Virus record (IMG/VR): IMGVR_UViG_3300010885_003070
Span: 1 to 64,000 of that record
From: a virus
Direction: 5' to 3' (one strand)
Length of the DNA: 64,000 bases
Shown: positions 55,401 through 63,733 of the stretch, one piece after another
How the letters are laid out: the number at the start of each line of letters is the position of its first letter
Position numbering within the stretch: position 1 is the stretch's first letter
The notes under the pieces: model-generated
Seen by the model: only the letters and a program-made list of their open reading frames with translations
What the model was told of the DNA's origin: nothing
Database searches by the model: none
Program-made: the position numbers and the translations under genes

Positions 55401-55483
55401 TTACTATCAATGGTATAATCATCGTAGTAAGGAGTAACATTGAAGTCAGTTGTCAATGTATTATTTGCTCTATTATAAGCCAT
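49454..55483 (-). CDS. Giant DUF4815-type baseplate/fibre protein (2009 aa)
   Basis: 2009 aa. The N-terminus MAYNRANNTLTTDFNVTPYY, DSNYYRILFKPGYAVQAREL and TQIQSSLQEQINRFGKHVFK with GSIVIPGGF is the DUF4815 signature found in large structural proteins following gp8 in T4-like aquatic phages. The middle includes ALSVLEKAASDLLILDGDGL (about 1025). A hexaproline linker near residue 1425 (IAAPPPPPPRGKHC) separates a C-terminal region with ISRIRDKGIWFEIREMS and PLFLYHNTMYAFIIHPID. It occupies the place of T4 gp9/gp10, so an attachment role for fibres on the baseplate is plausible. Confidence 0.82.
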   Translation of the reverse strand: MAYNRANNTLTTDFNVTPYYDDYTIDSNYYRILFKPGYAVQARELTQIQSSLQEQINRFGKHVFKEGSIVIPGGFTLETHGGANTGSGIRYVKIKDYDASNNDVTISDFVGVDVLGATSNITAAVVDVVSGTQSNSNTKTLYVKYKTTSSSNNIQKIFTAGETLSANVGGVTKTLVVLNTDPVANVGFGSRFKIDEGVFFAKNHFISFETQSVILDRYNPNPSCKVGFFVTEDIINASQDTSLLDPALEASNYAAPGADRLKLTPTLTVRPYDDPIGAPDFVELFSIENGVVKSYFERSQYNIIQDEMAKRLFDQSGDYVVRGMDVQIREHDDTGSNFGRYANGNNSLLFVGVSSGLGYVQGYEINNLDTAELQIEKGLATSQFREQIASATLGSYVTANSTVGSWVLDKATAVSLYDTPQRRISNNLWSGATSPSGRVIGTANVASFEYSTGTPGYDARYNIYLMDVNMLGSNSFANVRSVYYDGSASDGYADIVLDAGAAVLYEVPNSQLLYYVGDEYVKSVRDIDNPTINATTFYFNKTDSISPIAANGTFTYSIAGTGETFPYGSTTLSAAQESELRLTLDTSANITMTGTVNGTGGTSALSGVGTAFTRLNVGDKIEFVGNTRTYYISAITNDTSLTVVGGLPTGLSGNTFFKAYKTGDIIDLTGKGSAAGVSRTVVATPTSLTFDLKETFPTTLNATLTYKLARTAAKEIEKLKRASRYVRINCNTNARGTTGPYDLGFSDVYQVKSIRLGTGGTYPTSNTAGTDVTTLFKFDNGQRDSYYDHGTITPTGIGLSATDRLLVELDYFEPNFTSRAGYFSIDSYPIEDNDALYDSSVDIRTENVSIYKSPVNGKEYNLRNYLDFRPVKTNSADGTSPTGTTPATATENPARSFAYQNSTNGLRIPASSSQIIYDYTTYMGRKDLLVVDKDKRFQVITGIPSNFPITPEAIPGTMTIAVLNIVPYPSLSPAYASSINRYDLATSTKKMSNARFTMRDIGTLKQRIVNLEYYTALSVLEKAASDLLILDGDGLDRFKNGIFTDSFRDQSLAATYNNDHHICVDPDEKVLRPLYTMDSFGYDYVSGTNVVKNDDLVTLNYSEELLWNQSWVTSDRNIERRDWLFVGQVRLFPEQDVWVDVSTAPDEQINLGTWTQTNVLTNQSVLTSTEWNAWKKYVVGYRVYTGNGSNRNAYNYGNLYRTYDEARDVANSLNPPGNGRGVSVETVYNNVRTGTEHWVSDVTQTAESGYKIINTESIPYIRPQVITVACTSMKPFTRVWTFFDNEPMASYTRPISNTQYTAITDGVENSPAEDLLIQGGPAEGSELVTDANGTLYFQMRLPNEKRFRCGSRALVVADTFIPVNEASVSPLGASDDLSTGGRAFFYASGTAVTKQRTIYSSRHVDYYDKELEETYSDSAFQDIAAPPPPPPRGKHCSAYSFLAQAPNGEEGMFLTSVDLFISRIRDKGIWFEIREMSAGGTITRNQVPFSEVWYENVDDIPISTDGKTNALNVKFKAPLFLYHNTMYAFIIHPIDSNPDTYFWTAKLGQDDLNGKGQYNNRRNTGAFYQTNNNINWDIIADVDLTCKFYRANFVTNTEGEAILGNKPVENLILKSRSKSLKPRQGDVFTTGSKLVLSSNGTIQTTDILKGVTSLANSSVSAINGSTYSMSNTGYTVGETINVFAANNVYRGISANVTSVSYGRGVLNYYVDGPTTNSAITYSIAQLTNSDGNFSANDYIFSVAAPDYNGVIGQIRNYRYSAISFEPATMNFKDTDLKFAMRSYSNTSVEGSYVSVQPSETYYYDAEQALHSKSNETSALGGARSNQVRATFLTGKIGVSPVLDMGRTHSIYLDNIISANSGGETAASGGELINRYISKTVTLAEGQDAEDIQVVLTAYRPPNTDVKVWIKILHREDSTLFDNAPWIEMSRSSADEYSSLANRNDYKEYTYGFATANLTGPNGEVRYTNAAGITFTGYKYFAIKIGLVNTLNNTAVYPRVGDLRTIALQI

Positions 55484-55498
55484 TTTTATCTTTTCCTT

Positions 55499-56824
55499 TT
55501 AGAAATTCAGAACGATTTTGTAATCTTCGGCTTGGTCATCAGCCCTTTGAATAGCAGTCATGTTATCTGTATATAGTAGATTTCCGCTACGTGGTTCTAA
55601 TGTTGGATTGGTAATAGCACTAACAAAACGGGCAGCGGTTGTATTAGCACCAATAAGCAAGTCTTTTGATGGTATACCATTTGTATTTGATAACTTGATA
55701 ACGTTATTACCAGAATCCCATTCTACAACATGCCCACTAAAGAATGATGATGCTAATGAAGCACCTTGATAAACTACCTCATCTTCGACATACTCAACTG
55801 AGGTACCGTTCAATGATAGAACTGTTAATTGTGAGAATGCTGGTAGAGATGACATTGTTGTAACACCGTATAGGCGAGGATCTTCAATCAATGAAATCTG
55901 TCTGTAATCGTTATGTGTGGTCAATACACCGCTTTCGGTATCTTTGATCTGAACATCCATAATCAAATATGAACCACCAAGTTCTATTATAGGATCTAAT
56001 CCGTGACCACCCTGAGGACTGATGATTGCTCTAGCTGATGCTCCAGCACCTGTAGTCGAACCAAGCGTAACATTAGCATATGTATAGCCATAACCTAGAT
56101 TGTCAATGACGATTGACTGAACAGTATTTGATGATGTATTCAATACAGCAAAGGCGTTAGCATAAAGACCATCGCCTGTGATTGATACGACAACATCGTT
56201 TGCTGTGTATCCAGAACCTGCGTTTGTTACATTGATAACATGAATAGCACCATCAATAGCATTCTCTTGAACGATCCATTGCTGGCTGTTATCGCTTTGT
56301 GCTAGAGTTTTGACTGGAATAAATGATGGTGTCAAAAATCTTAGTTTCTCTTCCGCAGTTAGACTATACATATACTTCCAGTTATAACCATCTGCGGTCT
56401 GAAAGTGTGTAGTTGTAACAAGAATGTTTGGCATAACCGTAGAAGGTGCGCCATTGTTATTAGATAGACACTTGAATATGTTATGCTCGGATGTCATAAC
56501 ATAAAAGTTGTATGAAGAGTCGAATAATTGTAGGGAATCAATTAGATCGTCATAAGCATCATAAACAGTACCAGATGTCCAGTTGATACGTGGAATAGCA
56601 TGTCTGATATTGTTACCTGTAATTCTTTTGCCACCAATCATGTTCTTCCAGATTTGATTGGTATTGACTGCGGACGTGTTAGCCTGAGGTGGAGCAGCAT
56701 CGTTTGCCCAAGTAGCGGCTCGACCAAAAGTCAAATAGACGTTTGATGATGATGGTTCTGATACGGATTCTTTGACTTGCTTGGCGACAAAGATATCGAG
56801 ATTTTTAGAACGTGACGATGACAA
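55499..56824 (-). CDS. 8: Baseplate wedge protein gp8
   Basis: Wedge subunit joining gp7 and gp10 in the T4 baseplate. 441 aa (T4 gp8 is 334). The family segments are present: VYLTFGRAATWANDAAPP, IWKNMIGGKRITGNNIRHA, VMTSEHNIFKCLSNNNGAPS, DGYNWKYMYSLTAEEKLRFL. The extra length is two inserted modules NAGSGYTANDVVVSITGDG and NLGYGYTYANVTLGSTTGAG, the same GxGYT module found in the two preceding baseplate proteins. An exact TATAAATA octamer lies 27 bp upstream. Confidence 0.9.
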   Translation of the reverse strand: MSSSRSKNLDIFVAKQVKESVSEPSSSNVYLTFGRAATWANDAAPPQANTSAVNTNQIWKNMIGGKRITGNNIRHAIPRINWTSGTVYDAYDDLIDSLQLFDSSYNFYVMTSEHNIFKCLSNNNGAPSTVMPNILVTTTHFQTADGYNWKYMYSLTAEEKLRFLTPSFIPVKTLAQSDNSQQWIVQENAIDGAIHVINVTNAGSGYTANDVVVSITGDGLYANAFAVLNTSSNTVQSIVIDNLGYGYTYANVTLGSTTGAGASARAIISPQGGHGLDPIIELGGSYLIMDVQIKDTESGVLTTHNDYRQISLIEDPRLYGVTTMSSLPAFSQLTVLSLNGTSVEYVEDEVVYQGASLASSFFSGHVVEWDSGNNVIKLSNTNGIPSKDLLIGANTTAARFVSAITNPTLEPRSGNLLYTDNMTAIQRADDQAEDYKIVLNF

Positions 56825-56850
56825 AGGCTGATCCTTCTCTAATTATCTAC

Positions 56851-59800
56851 TTATTTATAAGGCGAAACATAGGCAGTGCCTTCCATAACCGAGCCAGATA
56901 CAATACCAAGACCAGAATGAGCAACCGCATTGATAGTGTTTGTATGGCGAATTACCGCACCAGTCACTTCATTTACAGTGTTAGGTATAAAGACTTGTGA
57001 TCCATATATTGCCGCTGAGTTGGCAATACTATCGTTAGCGGTATAGTATATATTGTATGTGTTGGTGCTATATTCACTCTTGATCATATAGACACCGTTA
57101 GCTAAATCGGTAGCAGATGTGAAGAACTCAATATAGACATTATCATTAGGTGATAGTTCATTATCTGTTTTGAGTGTAGTAAATCTAATATTGGAATAGT
57201 TATTTGTCTGATACCAAACTCTGACATTGCTATTACCTGTAGCAGGTTTAGCAACATTGATTGTAAATACATCAGAGCCTGTCTTGATTGGATAGTAAAT
57301 GCCATTTGATGTATTAGCCTGATCACCGCTTGTAAATGCGATATAAGCAGCATTACCATTTGACATTGGATGACTAGCAATAACAATCTTAGATAGCTTC
57401 TGATAGACACGGGATGTTGAACCAGCAAAGATTACATTCTGTCCAGTGATATTGAATGTATTACCGTCTTGAACACTGGATACAGTATAGTAACCATTAC
57501 GTGTGTTTCCTGTGTCACCACCAAGGAATAGAACGTATGTCTGATCTCCAGCAGCGAATCCGTGATTGTTTGCTTTTACAGTAATCTTTCTACTGATTAG
57601 ATTTGCTACACCAGATCCTACGTTAGCGGTTGTCATGTTAGGATGTAGAACGTTGAATGTGTTGGCGTTCTTTACACCACGAACTTGATAGTAACCATTT
57701 GCTAGTGAGTAATCTACTGTCTGGAATTGAATATAGACATTATCATTTAGTTCTGGTCTGCTATATGGCAGTGTGATCATAACGTCAGGATTATATACAA
57801 GAACGTTACCAACGTTGGCGACACCATCGCTTCTTTCAGTCAATGGATTAGTAACAGAGAAATGACTTATATTGGCTGATGTTACTGTATAGTTTGTGTT
57901 TCCAAGATTAGCCCATGTGTTTGAGTTTTTGAATTGTAAGAATACAAAATCACCTTGGGTATATCCGTGATTGAAATAAGAAATAACAATATCATTATTG
58001 GCAGCGGAATAAGAAGTATTGTGATTTGATGTATTAGCACTATACGAACCAATAACAAACTCGGCATTTGCTGTACCAGTTAGAACATTTGGTGAGAATA
58101 CACCGCTAGTGTATCCCTGTACCTGATACATTGTTTTGTGTGGTAAAGTTGATGACTCGGTATTAGAGAAAACAACCTCAACGTTTGTGTTTGTGAGTGT
58201 TTCATTATCAAAGACGATATCATATTGACCAAATAGTCTAGCGCCTGCAGGATGTGATAAGTCTTTTACTGCGGCTCTATACTTGTTGATTGTCTCATCA
58301 ACCTTGACAACGTATGAGAACTCTTGATAGTAATCTCTGTCTTCCAGGAAGTTATAGCCAGAGATGTGTCCATCATCGTTGATGTATCTGCCTGGATATG
58401 AGTAAGCACCAGTAACGTATGATAGCTGTGCGTTAGCGTTACCGTTACCGAGTCCTGTTAGATCAAGTGTTGGATTATCTGTATAGCCATAACCACCAGA
58501 AACAACGGTCATTGCTTGAATTGTACCGATGTTAGAAACTGACTGAATGATTTCTTCGTTATGTCCAATGATTGCTGTTACAGCGATATTAGCACCAGTA
58601 CCTGTTCCTGATACAACATTAGCTGCTGGTAGATTGGTCGGCTCATATCCTGATCCACCAATAATGTGACCAGGCATTTGCTTAAACTTGACTTCTGTAA
58701 TCATGCCATTAGCAGCAACGTTTGTTACGTTGGCAATAGCACCAGAGCCAGCACTACCTAATGGGTTAAGAAATTCGATGGTATCACCAGCAGTATAACC
58801 TATACCACCATTGATAATCTGCATCTTGCCTATAATACCCATCTTCGATATAACAGAATTAGCAGAGATAGCAATTGTAATTGGCGGAATGTAGTTGTTA
58901 CCACCAGAAGCAATTGCTAGTGAGAAAGCAGGTCCACAATTACCATACACAAAGTATGACATTGAATTAGCAAAGCCAGCGGAATCATTAGCTGGATCTA
59001 TAATAGATGATTTGAGATTGGAGTATCTATTGTTACCGATAGCTGTATTAGCTTCGAGATTGATTGTTGACCAGATAACATTATAGCTATTTGGATGATA
59101 GAAGCCACTTTCATCAACGTCGGCAACGGTACCAGACGCACCAGAGCCTGAACCGAAGATTAGTAGAGCATCATCAACTTGGAATCCTGCGCCGCCTTTG
59201 ACAACACCAGCAGCCTGAATTGTTCCTTTGGTAACCTTTGAGATGATAACCTGTGCGCCAATACCAGTGTTACTAACAATAGGAACTGTGGTGCCTTCTG
59301 TATAACCAGCGCCGCCAGATACAATCTGAACCGATGTGATAATACCAGAGAATAGATTTGCTGTTAGAAACTTATCAACACCTTCTTCGGTATACTGAGT
59401 ATAGATTTCTTCCGCATTCAAGAACTCTTTATAGATATTAGAGAGTTTCAATTCATAGATAAGCTGTCCTTTGTCATAGTAGGTATCAACCTTCTCGACA
59501 ATAGCAGTAGCGTTTGATGATATGCCTTTGATGAATGTGTTACCAAAGTTTGTCGCTGCTATAGAATTAGAAACGTTATCAACCTTGACGCCTCTAACTC
59601 TCAATGACTTTTCAATAAACCACTTACCATCAGAAGCACGAAGAATGTCGGTCTTTGGATAATAGAACTGAGCTTCTTTGTTGAATAGAGCTTGAACAAT
59701 AAACCGAACAGAACTCTCACTACCAGATGATAGATAGAACTCTTTGGCGTGTTTTAGTATGTTTGTTCTATCGGCTAGAACATTGTCAGGAATATACTGT

Positions 59801-60078
59801 ATGAAAGTATCATACATCTTCTGTAGGAATGAGATGTAATCGTAGTCATCTCTGACATTCTGATCATTGGTATGATCTTCAAGGACGTGTTCATATAGCT
59901 GATCAATATCTAAGTTTCGTAGCATGTTCTTGGAGAGATAGAGAGCCTCGCCCTCTTGCTCCATTGCTTTATAATAGTATTCTAGAAACTTGATAAAGGT
60001 ATCATGCTCTTCCCTGACGAATGCAGGAAGCTGTCCAGAAACTAATATTGATGTTTTGCTATTTGATGATAATGACAT
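56851..60078 (-). CDS. 7: Large baseplate wedge protein in the gp7 position
   Basis: 1075 aa, close to T4 gp7 (1032 aa), lying between gp6 and gp8 as gp7 does. N-terminal PAFVREEHDTFIKFLEYYYK, SKNMLRNLDIDQLYEHVLED, DNVLADRTNILKHAKEFYLS and FNKEAQFYYPKTDILRASDG are conserved in this gene of aquatic T4-like phages. Residues about 250-540 carry five or more GxGYT beta modules (GGAGYTEGTTVPIVSNTGIG, GGIGYTAGDTIEFLNP, GGYGYTDNPTLDLTGLG). The C-terminal half has repeated NHGYTQGDFVFLQF and NHGFAAGDQTYVLF modules. The equivalence to gp7 rests on position and size, not on clear sequence similarity. Confidence 0.72.
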   Translation of the reverse strand: MSLSSNSKTSILVSGQLPAFVREEHDTFIKFLEYYYKAMEQEGEALYLSKNMLRNLDIDQLYEHVLEDHTNDQNVRDDYDYISFLQKMYDTFIQYIPDNVLADRTNILKHAKEFYLSSGSESSVRFIVQALFNKEAQFYYPKTDILRASDGKWFIEKSLRVRGVKVDNVSNSIAATNFGNTFIKGISSNATAIVEKVDTYYDKGQLIYELKLSNIYKEFLNAEEIYTQYTEEGVDKFLTANLFSGIITSVQIVSGGAGYTEGTTVPIVSNTGIGAQVIISKVTKGTIQAAGVVKGGAGFQVDDALLIFGSGSGASGTVADVDESGFYHPNSYNVIWSTINLEANTAIGNNRYSNLKSSIIDPANDSAGFANSMSYFVYGNCGPAFSLAIASGGNNYIPPITIAISANSVISKMGIIGKMQIINGGIGYTAGDTIEFLNPLGSAGSGAIANVTNVAANGMITEVKFKQMPGHIIGGSGYEPTNLPAANVVSGTGTGANIAVTAIIGHNEEIIQSVSNIGTIQAMTVVSGGYGYTDNPTLDLTGLGNGNANAQLSYVTGAYSYPGRYINDDGHISGYNFLEDRDYYQEFSYVVKVDETINKYRAAVKDLSHPAGARLFGQYDIVFDNETLTNTNVEVVFSNTESSTLPHKTMYQVQGYTSGVFSPNVLTGTANAEFVIGSYSANTSNHNTSYSAANNDIVISYFNHGYTQGDFVFLQFKNSNTWANLGNTNYTVTSANISHFSVTNPLTERSDGVANVGNVLVYNPDVMITLPYSRPELNDNVYIQFQTVDYSLANGYYQVRGVKNANTFNVLHPNMTTANVGSGVANLISRKITVKANNHGFAAGDQTYVLFLGGDTGNTRNGYYTVSSVQDGNTFNITGQNVIFAGSTSRVYQKLSKIVIASHPMSNGNAAYIAFTSGDQANTSNGIYYPIKTGSDVFTINVAKPATGNSNVRVWYQTNNYSNIRFTTLKTDNELSPNDNVYIEFFTSATDLANGVYMIKSEYSTNTYNIYYTANDSIANSAAIYGSQVFIPNTVNEVTGAVIRHTNTINAVAHSGLGIVSGSVMEGTAYVSPYK
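56852..56859 (-). promoter_or_regulatory. T4-type late promoter candidate upstream of gp8
   Basis: The minus strand reads TATAAATA exactly, at the end of the gp7-position gene and 27 bp before the gp8 ATG. Confidence 0.5.
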
Positions 60079-60081
60079 AAA

Positions 60082-62163
60082 TTATTTTTCCGCAACCATT
60101 TCGAGAGTAACAGATTGAACATTGTTTTCGTCCATCGTCAATATTCTGTTTCTCAATGGTTGAATGATTTCTGTACCAGATACGATGTTCATTGTTAGAA
60201 CGTCTGTGTCGTAATAGTCATTAGAAACAACGGCGCTTGGCTGAATAGCATTCAATACAACCTCACCAGTATCATAATCGACGGTACCAGCGTTTTCATT
60301 AATAACAATCTTGTTACCAAGTGTATCATAGTAATATGTTCTAAGAATACCGTTTCTTGCTTGTAGAACTGCTTTAGCGGTTGACTCGGTGCCAACTTGT
60401 CCATCGTCAGTGATTGTGACAGTAGCACGGGAATAATTGATGCCTTTGTTTGTTACCTCAATAGATGTAACCTTACCATTGACCACACTAGCAACTGCGG
60501 TAGCTCCTGTACCGTCGCCAGTAATACTGACATTAGCTGAGATGTAATCTCTACCTGGTGTGATAAGATCAATAGCATCAACACCTGTGAATGAGTTTGG
60601 CACCTCTTCATAGAACACGTTTCTAGAAACTAGACCGCTATCGAGAACTGTAATCTGTGGGAAAGAGTATAGCTTATTAGTGTAAGTTCCTCTTTCAATT
60701 GGTGTCTTGAAGTAATAGTAATACTTCTTTGACTTAGTTGTATCAATAACCTGACGGCTTTGTAGATAGATTGAGATATCGGAACCAGTAATTGCTGGAT
60801 CTGCCTTTTCAATATAGCTTTGTAGTTTTGCTTTCTTGAATGTTGAGCGATAGGTATTCAACTCATCATTAGCATAATCAAAAGCAGCCTGCTTAACTAG
60901 CTGTAGAATTTCTGTTGCTGACTTTGATGTTAGTCCTGGATTGTAATAGACTTTACCACGAACTGTGACAAAGATATAATCAGGATCAACAATAACTGGT
61001 GTCACAGTAACGACGTTCTTATTCTTGATTAGGTTAGTCTTGATATTCTCTTTCTCAAGGTTTGTCAGTGTATAGAAACCTTTAGTCTTGATAGAGATAT
61101 AAACCTTTCCGTAAACTGGCGGATCGTTGTCTTCGCCACCCCAGATAGAAACGGCGTCAATGTTCTGATATTCTTTGACTAGAATTGTTTCATAGTCACG
61201 AACAGTAACGCAACGATTTTGTGCTGTGTAATACTGTGGTGCTCTTAGTTTAACTCTATCAATGTCTTCCTTATCAGACCCGGTTCTTGAACTTGAAACG
61301 GTTGTAACACGAACATTGCCGGTATAGATATCACCGACAGGCTCAACTAAGTTAAACTTGGAAACATCATTGCCCATTGAACCCTGTGTATCAACATATG
61401 TGGCGATAACAATGTTACCATCTTTTGGACGATAACCAAGAACACCGTCACCAAACTGTAGTGTATAGTTTAGGTTCTCGTTCTCTTCTAAGAAATATAC
61501 TCGGCTGTTTGCTGTGATTGTTGTGATATCAGTTGAGAGTAGAAACTCTTCTGTATAGGAATTAGATGCTGATTCCTGAACTGTGATTGTTAGTGTGTCA
61601 GTATCAACGTTAGCTGATGGAATCTCAAATCTTGCTGTCTTGTTATTAGATGACATGCCAAATTGCTGAGTGATAACCTCACCCTGCTTGATCCACACAT
61701 TAGGGAAATAGAATGAGTTACCTGACTTACTAGCTGTATTAGAATTGAGTGTTACGAATGGATATGATGTGCCTTCGATATCAGCACCAAGTAGTCTTGT
61801 GTATTTGTCCAGTGTGATTGTGTGTAGTGACTGATTTTCTGAAGCGGTTGGTGTAACACGGAGATTGATCATTGCCTCTGCCGCATGTGGTGATGTCGGC
61901 ACATAGTTGATCAACTTAGCTTGTGAGATGATGTTCTGTCTAATCTGAGCGGTATCTAGAAACGCTTCGTTAGCTACCATGTTCAAGTAGTATGAATTGT
62001 AATAGGTGTTGTAAGCGAGAATGTCTAGTAGAACGGACATACCTGAGCCTTCAAAGTTATAATCAGAAAACTCTGACTGGCTGCCAAGAAATGTCTTTAG
62101 ATTGTTTCTAATAGAGTTGAAATCTAGTTCCGAAACTCTGAGGGTTGTATTTGCTCTAGACAT
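60082..62163 (-). CDS. 6: Baseplate wedge protein gp6
   Basis: Iris-forming wedge protein of the T4 baseplate. 693 aa (T4 gp6 is 660). Recognised from LRVSELDFNSIRNNLKTFLG, FSDYNFEGSGMSVLLDILAY, NTYYNSYYLNMVANEAFLDT and AQIRQNIISQAKLINYVPTS at the N-terminus, and from the central GDGVLGYRPKDGNIVIATYV, RCVTVRDYETILVKEYQNID and ISIKTKGFYTLTNLEKENIK (baseplate J-like core). The C-terminal region holds two GxxYxxAxVxITGDGxGA-type modules, as in the next two genes. Gap to gp25 is 3 bp. Confidence 0.94.
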   Translation of the reverse strand: MSRANTTLRVSELDFNSIRNNLKTFLGSQSEFSDYNFEGSGMSVLLDILAYNTYYNSYYLNMVANEAFLDTAQIRQNIISQAKLINYVPTSPHAAEAMINLRVTPTASENQSLHTITLDKYTRLLGADIEGTSYPFVTLNSNTASKSGNSFYFPNVWIKQGEVITQQFGMSSNNKTARFEIPSANVDTDTLTITVQESASNSYTEEFLLSTDITTITANSRVYFLEENENLNYTLQFGDGVLGYRPKDGNIVIATYVDTQGSMGNDVSKFNLVEPVGDIYTGNVRVTTVSSSRTGSDKEDIDRVKLRAPQYYTAQNRCVTVRDYETILVKEYQNIDAVSIWGGEDNDPPVYGKVYISIKTKGFYTLTNLEKENIKTNLIKNKNVVTVTPVIVDPDYIFVTVRGKVYYNPGLTSKSATEILQLVKQAAFDYANDELNTYRSTFKKAKLQSYIEKADPAITGSDISIYLQSRQVIDTTKSKKYYYYFKTPIERGTYTNKLYSFPQITVLDSGLVSRNVFYEEVPNSFTGVDAIDLITPGRDYISANVSITGDGTGATAVASVVNGKVTSIEVTNKGINYSRATVTITDDGQVGTESTAKAVLQARNGILRTYYYDTLGNKIVINENAGTVDYDTGEVVLNAIQPSAVVSNDYYDTDVLTMNIVSGTEIIQPLRNRILTMDENNVQSVTLEMVAEK

Positions 62164-62166
62164 TGA

Positions 62167-62571
62167 TTACCTTATTTTTTCTAGGAATAGATTAAATGTC
62201 GCTGGAGTTTCAGTATTCAATATTACATATTCCAACTGGACATTGAAGCCGTGATTGTCAGTATCAGCATAAACATTTAAACGTGTTATTTCAACTCTAG
62301 GCTCATAAGTATTTATTAGTCTTCCTAAAGCATCTTCTAATAGTGAAGCGGTGATAACATCGACGTTATCGAATAGTAGTCTAGGAACATCTGAGCCAAG
62401 AGACGAGTTAAACGGACGCTCATAATAGCTAGTAAAAATTAGATTGCGTATTGATCTTTTTACAGCATCGACACCTTTTTTCTTATTGATGTCGCCAGTA
62501 ATCGGATTGATCATGAAATCTAAATCAAGATCAGAATAGTCTGGTTGTCGGCTAATGTTTACTTGTGCCAT
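62167..62571 (-). CDS. 25: Baseplate wedge protein gp25
   Basis: Small wedge protein that nucleates the sheath at the baseplate. 134 aa (T4 gp25 is 132). The gp25/lysozyme-like fold signature is evident: DLDLDFMINPITGDINKKKG, VDAVKRSIRNLIFTSYYERP (with FNSSLGSDVPRLLFDNVD), LLEDALGRLINTYEPRVEIT and FNVQLEYVILNTETPATF. It is positioned between hub protein and gp6 as in T4-like genomes, with late-promoter-like octamers just upstream. Confidence 0.95.
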   Translation of the reverse strand: MAQVNISRQPDYSDLDLDFMINPITGDINKKKGVDAVKRSIRNLIFTSYYERPFNSSLGSDVPRLLFDNVDVITASLLEDALGRLINTYEPRVEITRLNVYADTDNHGFNVQLEYVILNTETPATFNLFLEKIR

Positions 62572-62585
62572 CTTAGTCCTCTACC

Positions 62586-62602
62586 CATTTATACTATTTA
62601 TG
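62586..62602 (-). promoter_or_regulatory. Pair of late-promoter-like octamers upstream of gp25
   Basis: The minus strand carries CATAAATA (62602-62595) and TATAAATG (62593-62586), each one mismatch from TATAAATA, 14-31 bp before the gp25 ATG at 62571. Confidence 0.4.
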
Positions 62603-63722
62603 CCCAATTCTTAGTCTCACTATTTCCAGCAGGCTTATCTGGAGCATGAACACCACGAGACTTAGGATCATCTGATGCGAACTGTCCAAAGTCAAAGTCC
62701 ATCTGTAATCCTAAAGCAGACATTATATTAGATAATCCAAGGCCCGAGTTAAGATTGAGACCAGACGGACCATCAACATTAACACTTGATTGACCAACGA
62801 TGGTTGTCATTGTCTGTCCTTCAATACTTGTCTTTGCTCCGCCAAAGTGAGCGTCACCTGTTGCTCTCACATCAACTTTTTGTTGAGCTTTAACCTCAAC
62901 ACTACCAGCAGCAGATTTTGCTTGAATGTCTCCAGTAGTTGAACTAATGCCAACGTCTTTATCTGCTTTGACTTGAACGCCGTTTGACTTTGACTCGATG
63001 CCAAAGTCTTTCTCGGCTGTCATCTTGATAGCTTCGTCAGAGGACTCATAGTTCATCTTACCTTTTGACTTGACATGAACCTCACCGTCTTTTGTCTCTG
63101 AGTGAAAGTTTCCTTCTTCGATATTCTGTGTGATATTTCCCTTTTTGACTGCCATACCAATACCGGAAGCGGAGCCAAATAGTAACGAGTCTGACTGAGA
63201 AGCAATAGTAGTGGAACCTTTAGACACATAAGCAATAGCACCACGGGCAATCTTACTAGATGAACCCATGAGCTTTTTATTCTCGTTTCTTGCTTGTGTA
63301 TCAATATTTCCTAGAATTTGTCTGTTATGATTTTTAGCAGCTAGATTGAAATTACCCAATACTGTGAGATTATAGTCTTTGTGGCAGGTAACATTATAGT
63401 CACCATATACTCTAAGCGAAGCATCACCCTTGACTGTGATATCCTGTGCGCCAGATATAGTCATACGATCTTCACCAAACGTCACCTCATACTTGCCATT
63501 ATGCGCTGTGATATGTAATGAGCCATCGTGCGCCATCTGAATAGATGTGCCGCTGCGGTGCTGTAGTGTGACAGTCTCTCCGCCCTTTGTATCATCTAAT
63601 TGTAGCACATGACCAGATCGTGTCTTCCAACTGAAATAGTCAGGATACGATCCAGCCGACTGAGCTTTACGAGCATCAGACTTATGTGGCTGCGTCCATT
63701 TTGGAGGCGTTTCTTTTTTCAT
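62598..63722 (-). CDS. 5: Baseplate hub needle protein, gp5 C-terminal-like (no lysozyme domain)
   Basis: Cell-puncturing needle of the tail hub. 374 aa. N-terminal OB-type end SAGSYPDYFSWKTRSGHVLQ, then LDDTKGGETVTLQHRSGTSI and MAHDGSLHITAHNGKYEVTF, the VgrG/gp5-type start. It then runs into a long triple-stranded beta-helix pattern (DITVKGDASLRVYGDYNVTC, GDIQAKSAAGSVEVKAQQKV, VDVRATGDAHFGGAKTSIEG). T4 gp5 is 575 aa and contains a lysozyme domain between OB and needle. No lysozyme-like segment is visible here, so wall digestion must come from elsewhere or not be needed. Confidence 0.82.
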   Translation of the reverse strand: MKKETPPKWTQPHKSDARKAQSAGSYPDYFSWKTRSGHVLQLDDTKGGETVTLQHRSGTSIQMAHDGSLHITAHNGKYEVTFGEDRMTISGAQDITVKGDASLRVYGDYNVTCHKDYNLTVLGNFNLAAKNHNRQILGNIDTQARNENKKLMGSSSKIARGAIAYVSKGSTTIASQSDSLLFGSASGIGMAVKKGNITQNIEEGNFHSETKDGEVHVKSKGKMNYESSDEAIKMTAEKDFGIESKSNGVQVKADKDVGISSTTGDIQAKSAAGSVEVKAQQKVDVRATGDAHFGGAKTSIEGQTMTTIVGQSSVNVDGPSGLNLNSGLGLSNIMSALGLQMDFDFGQFASDDPKSRGVHAPDKPAGNSETKNWA

Positions 63723-63733
63723 TCTTTCATACC

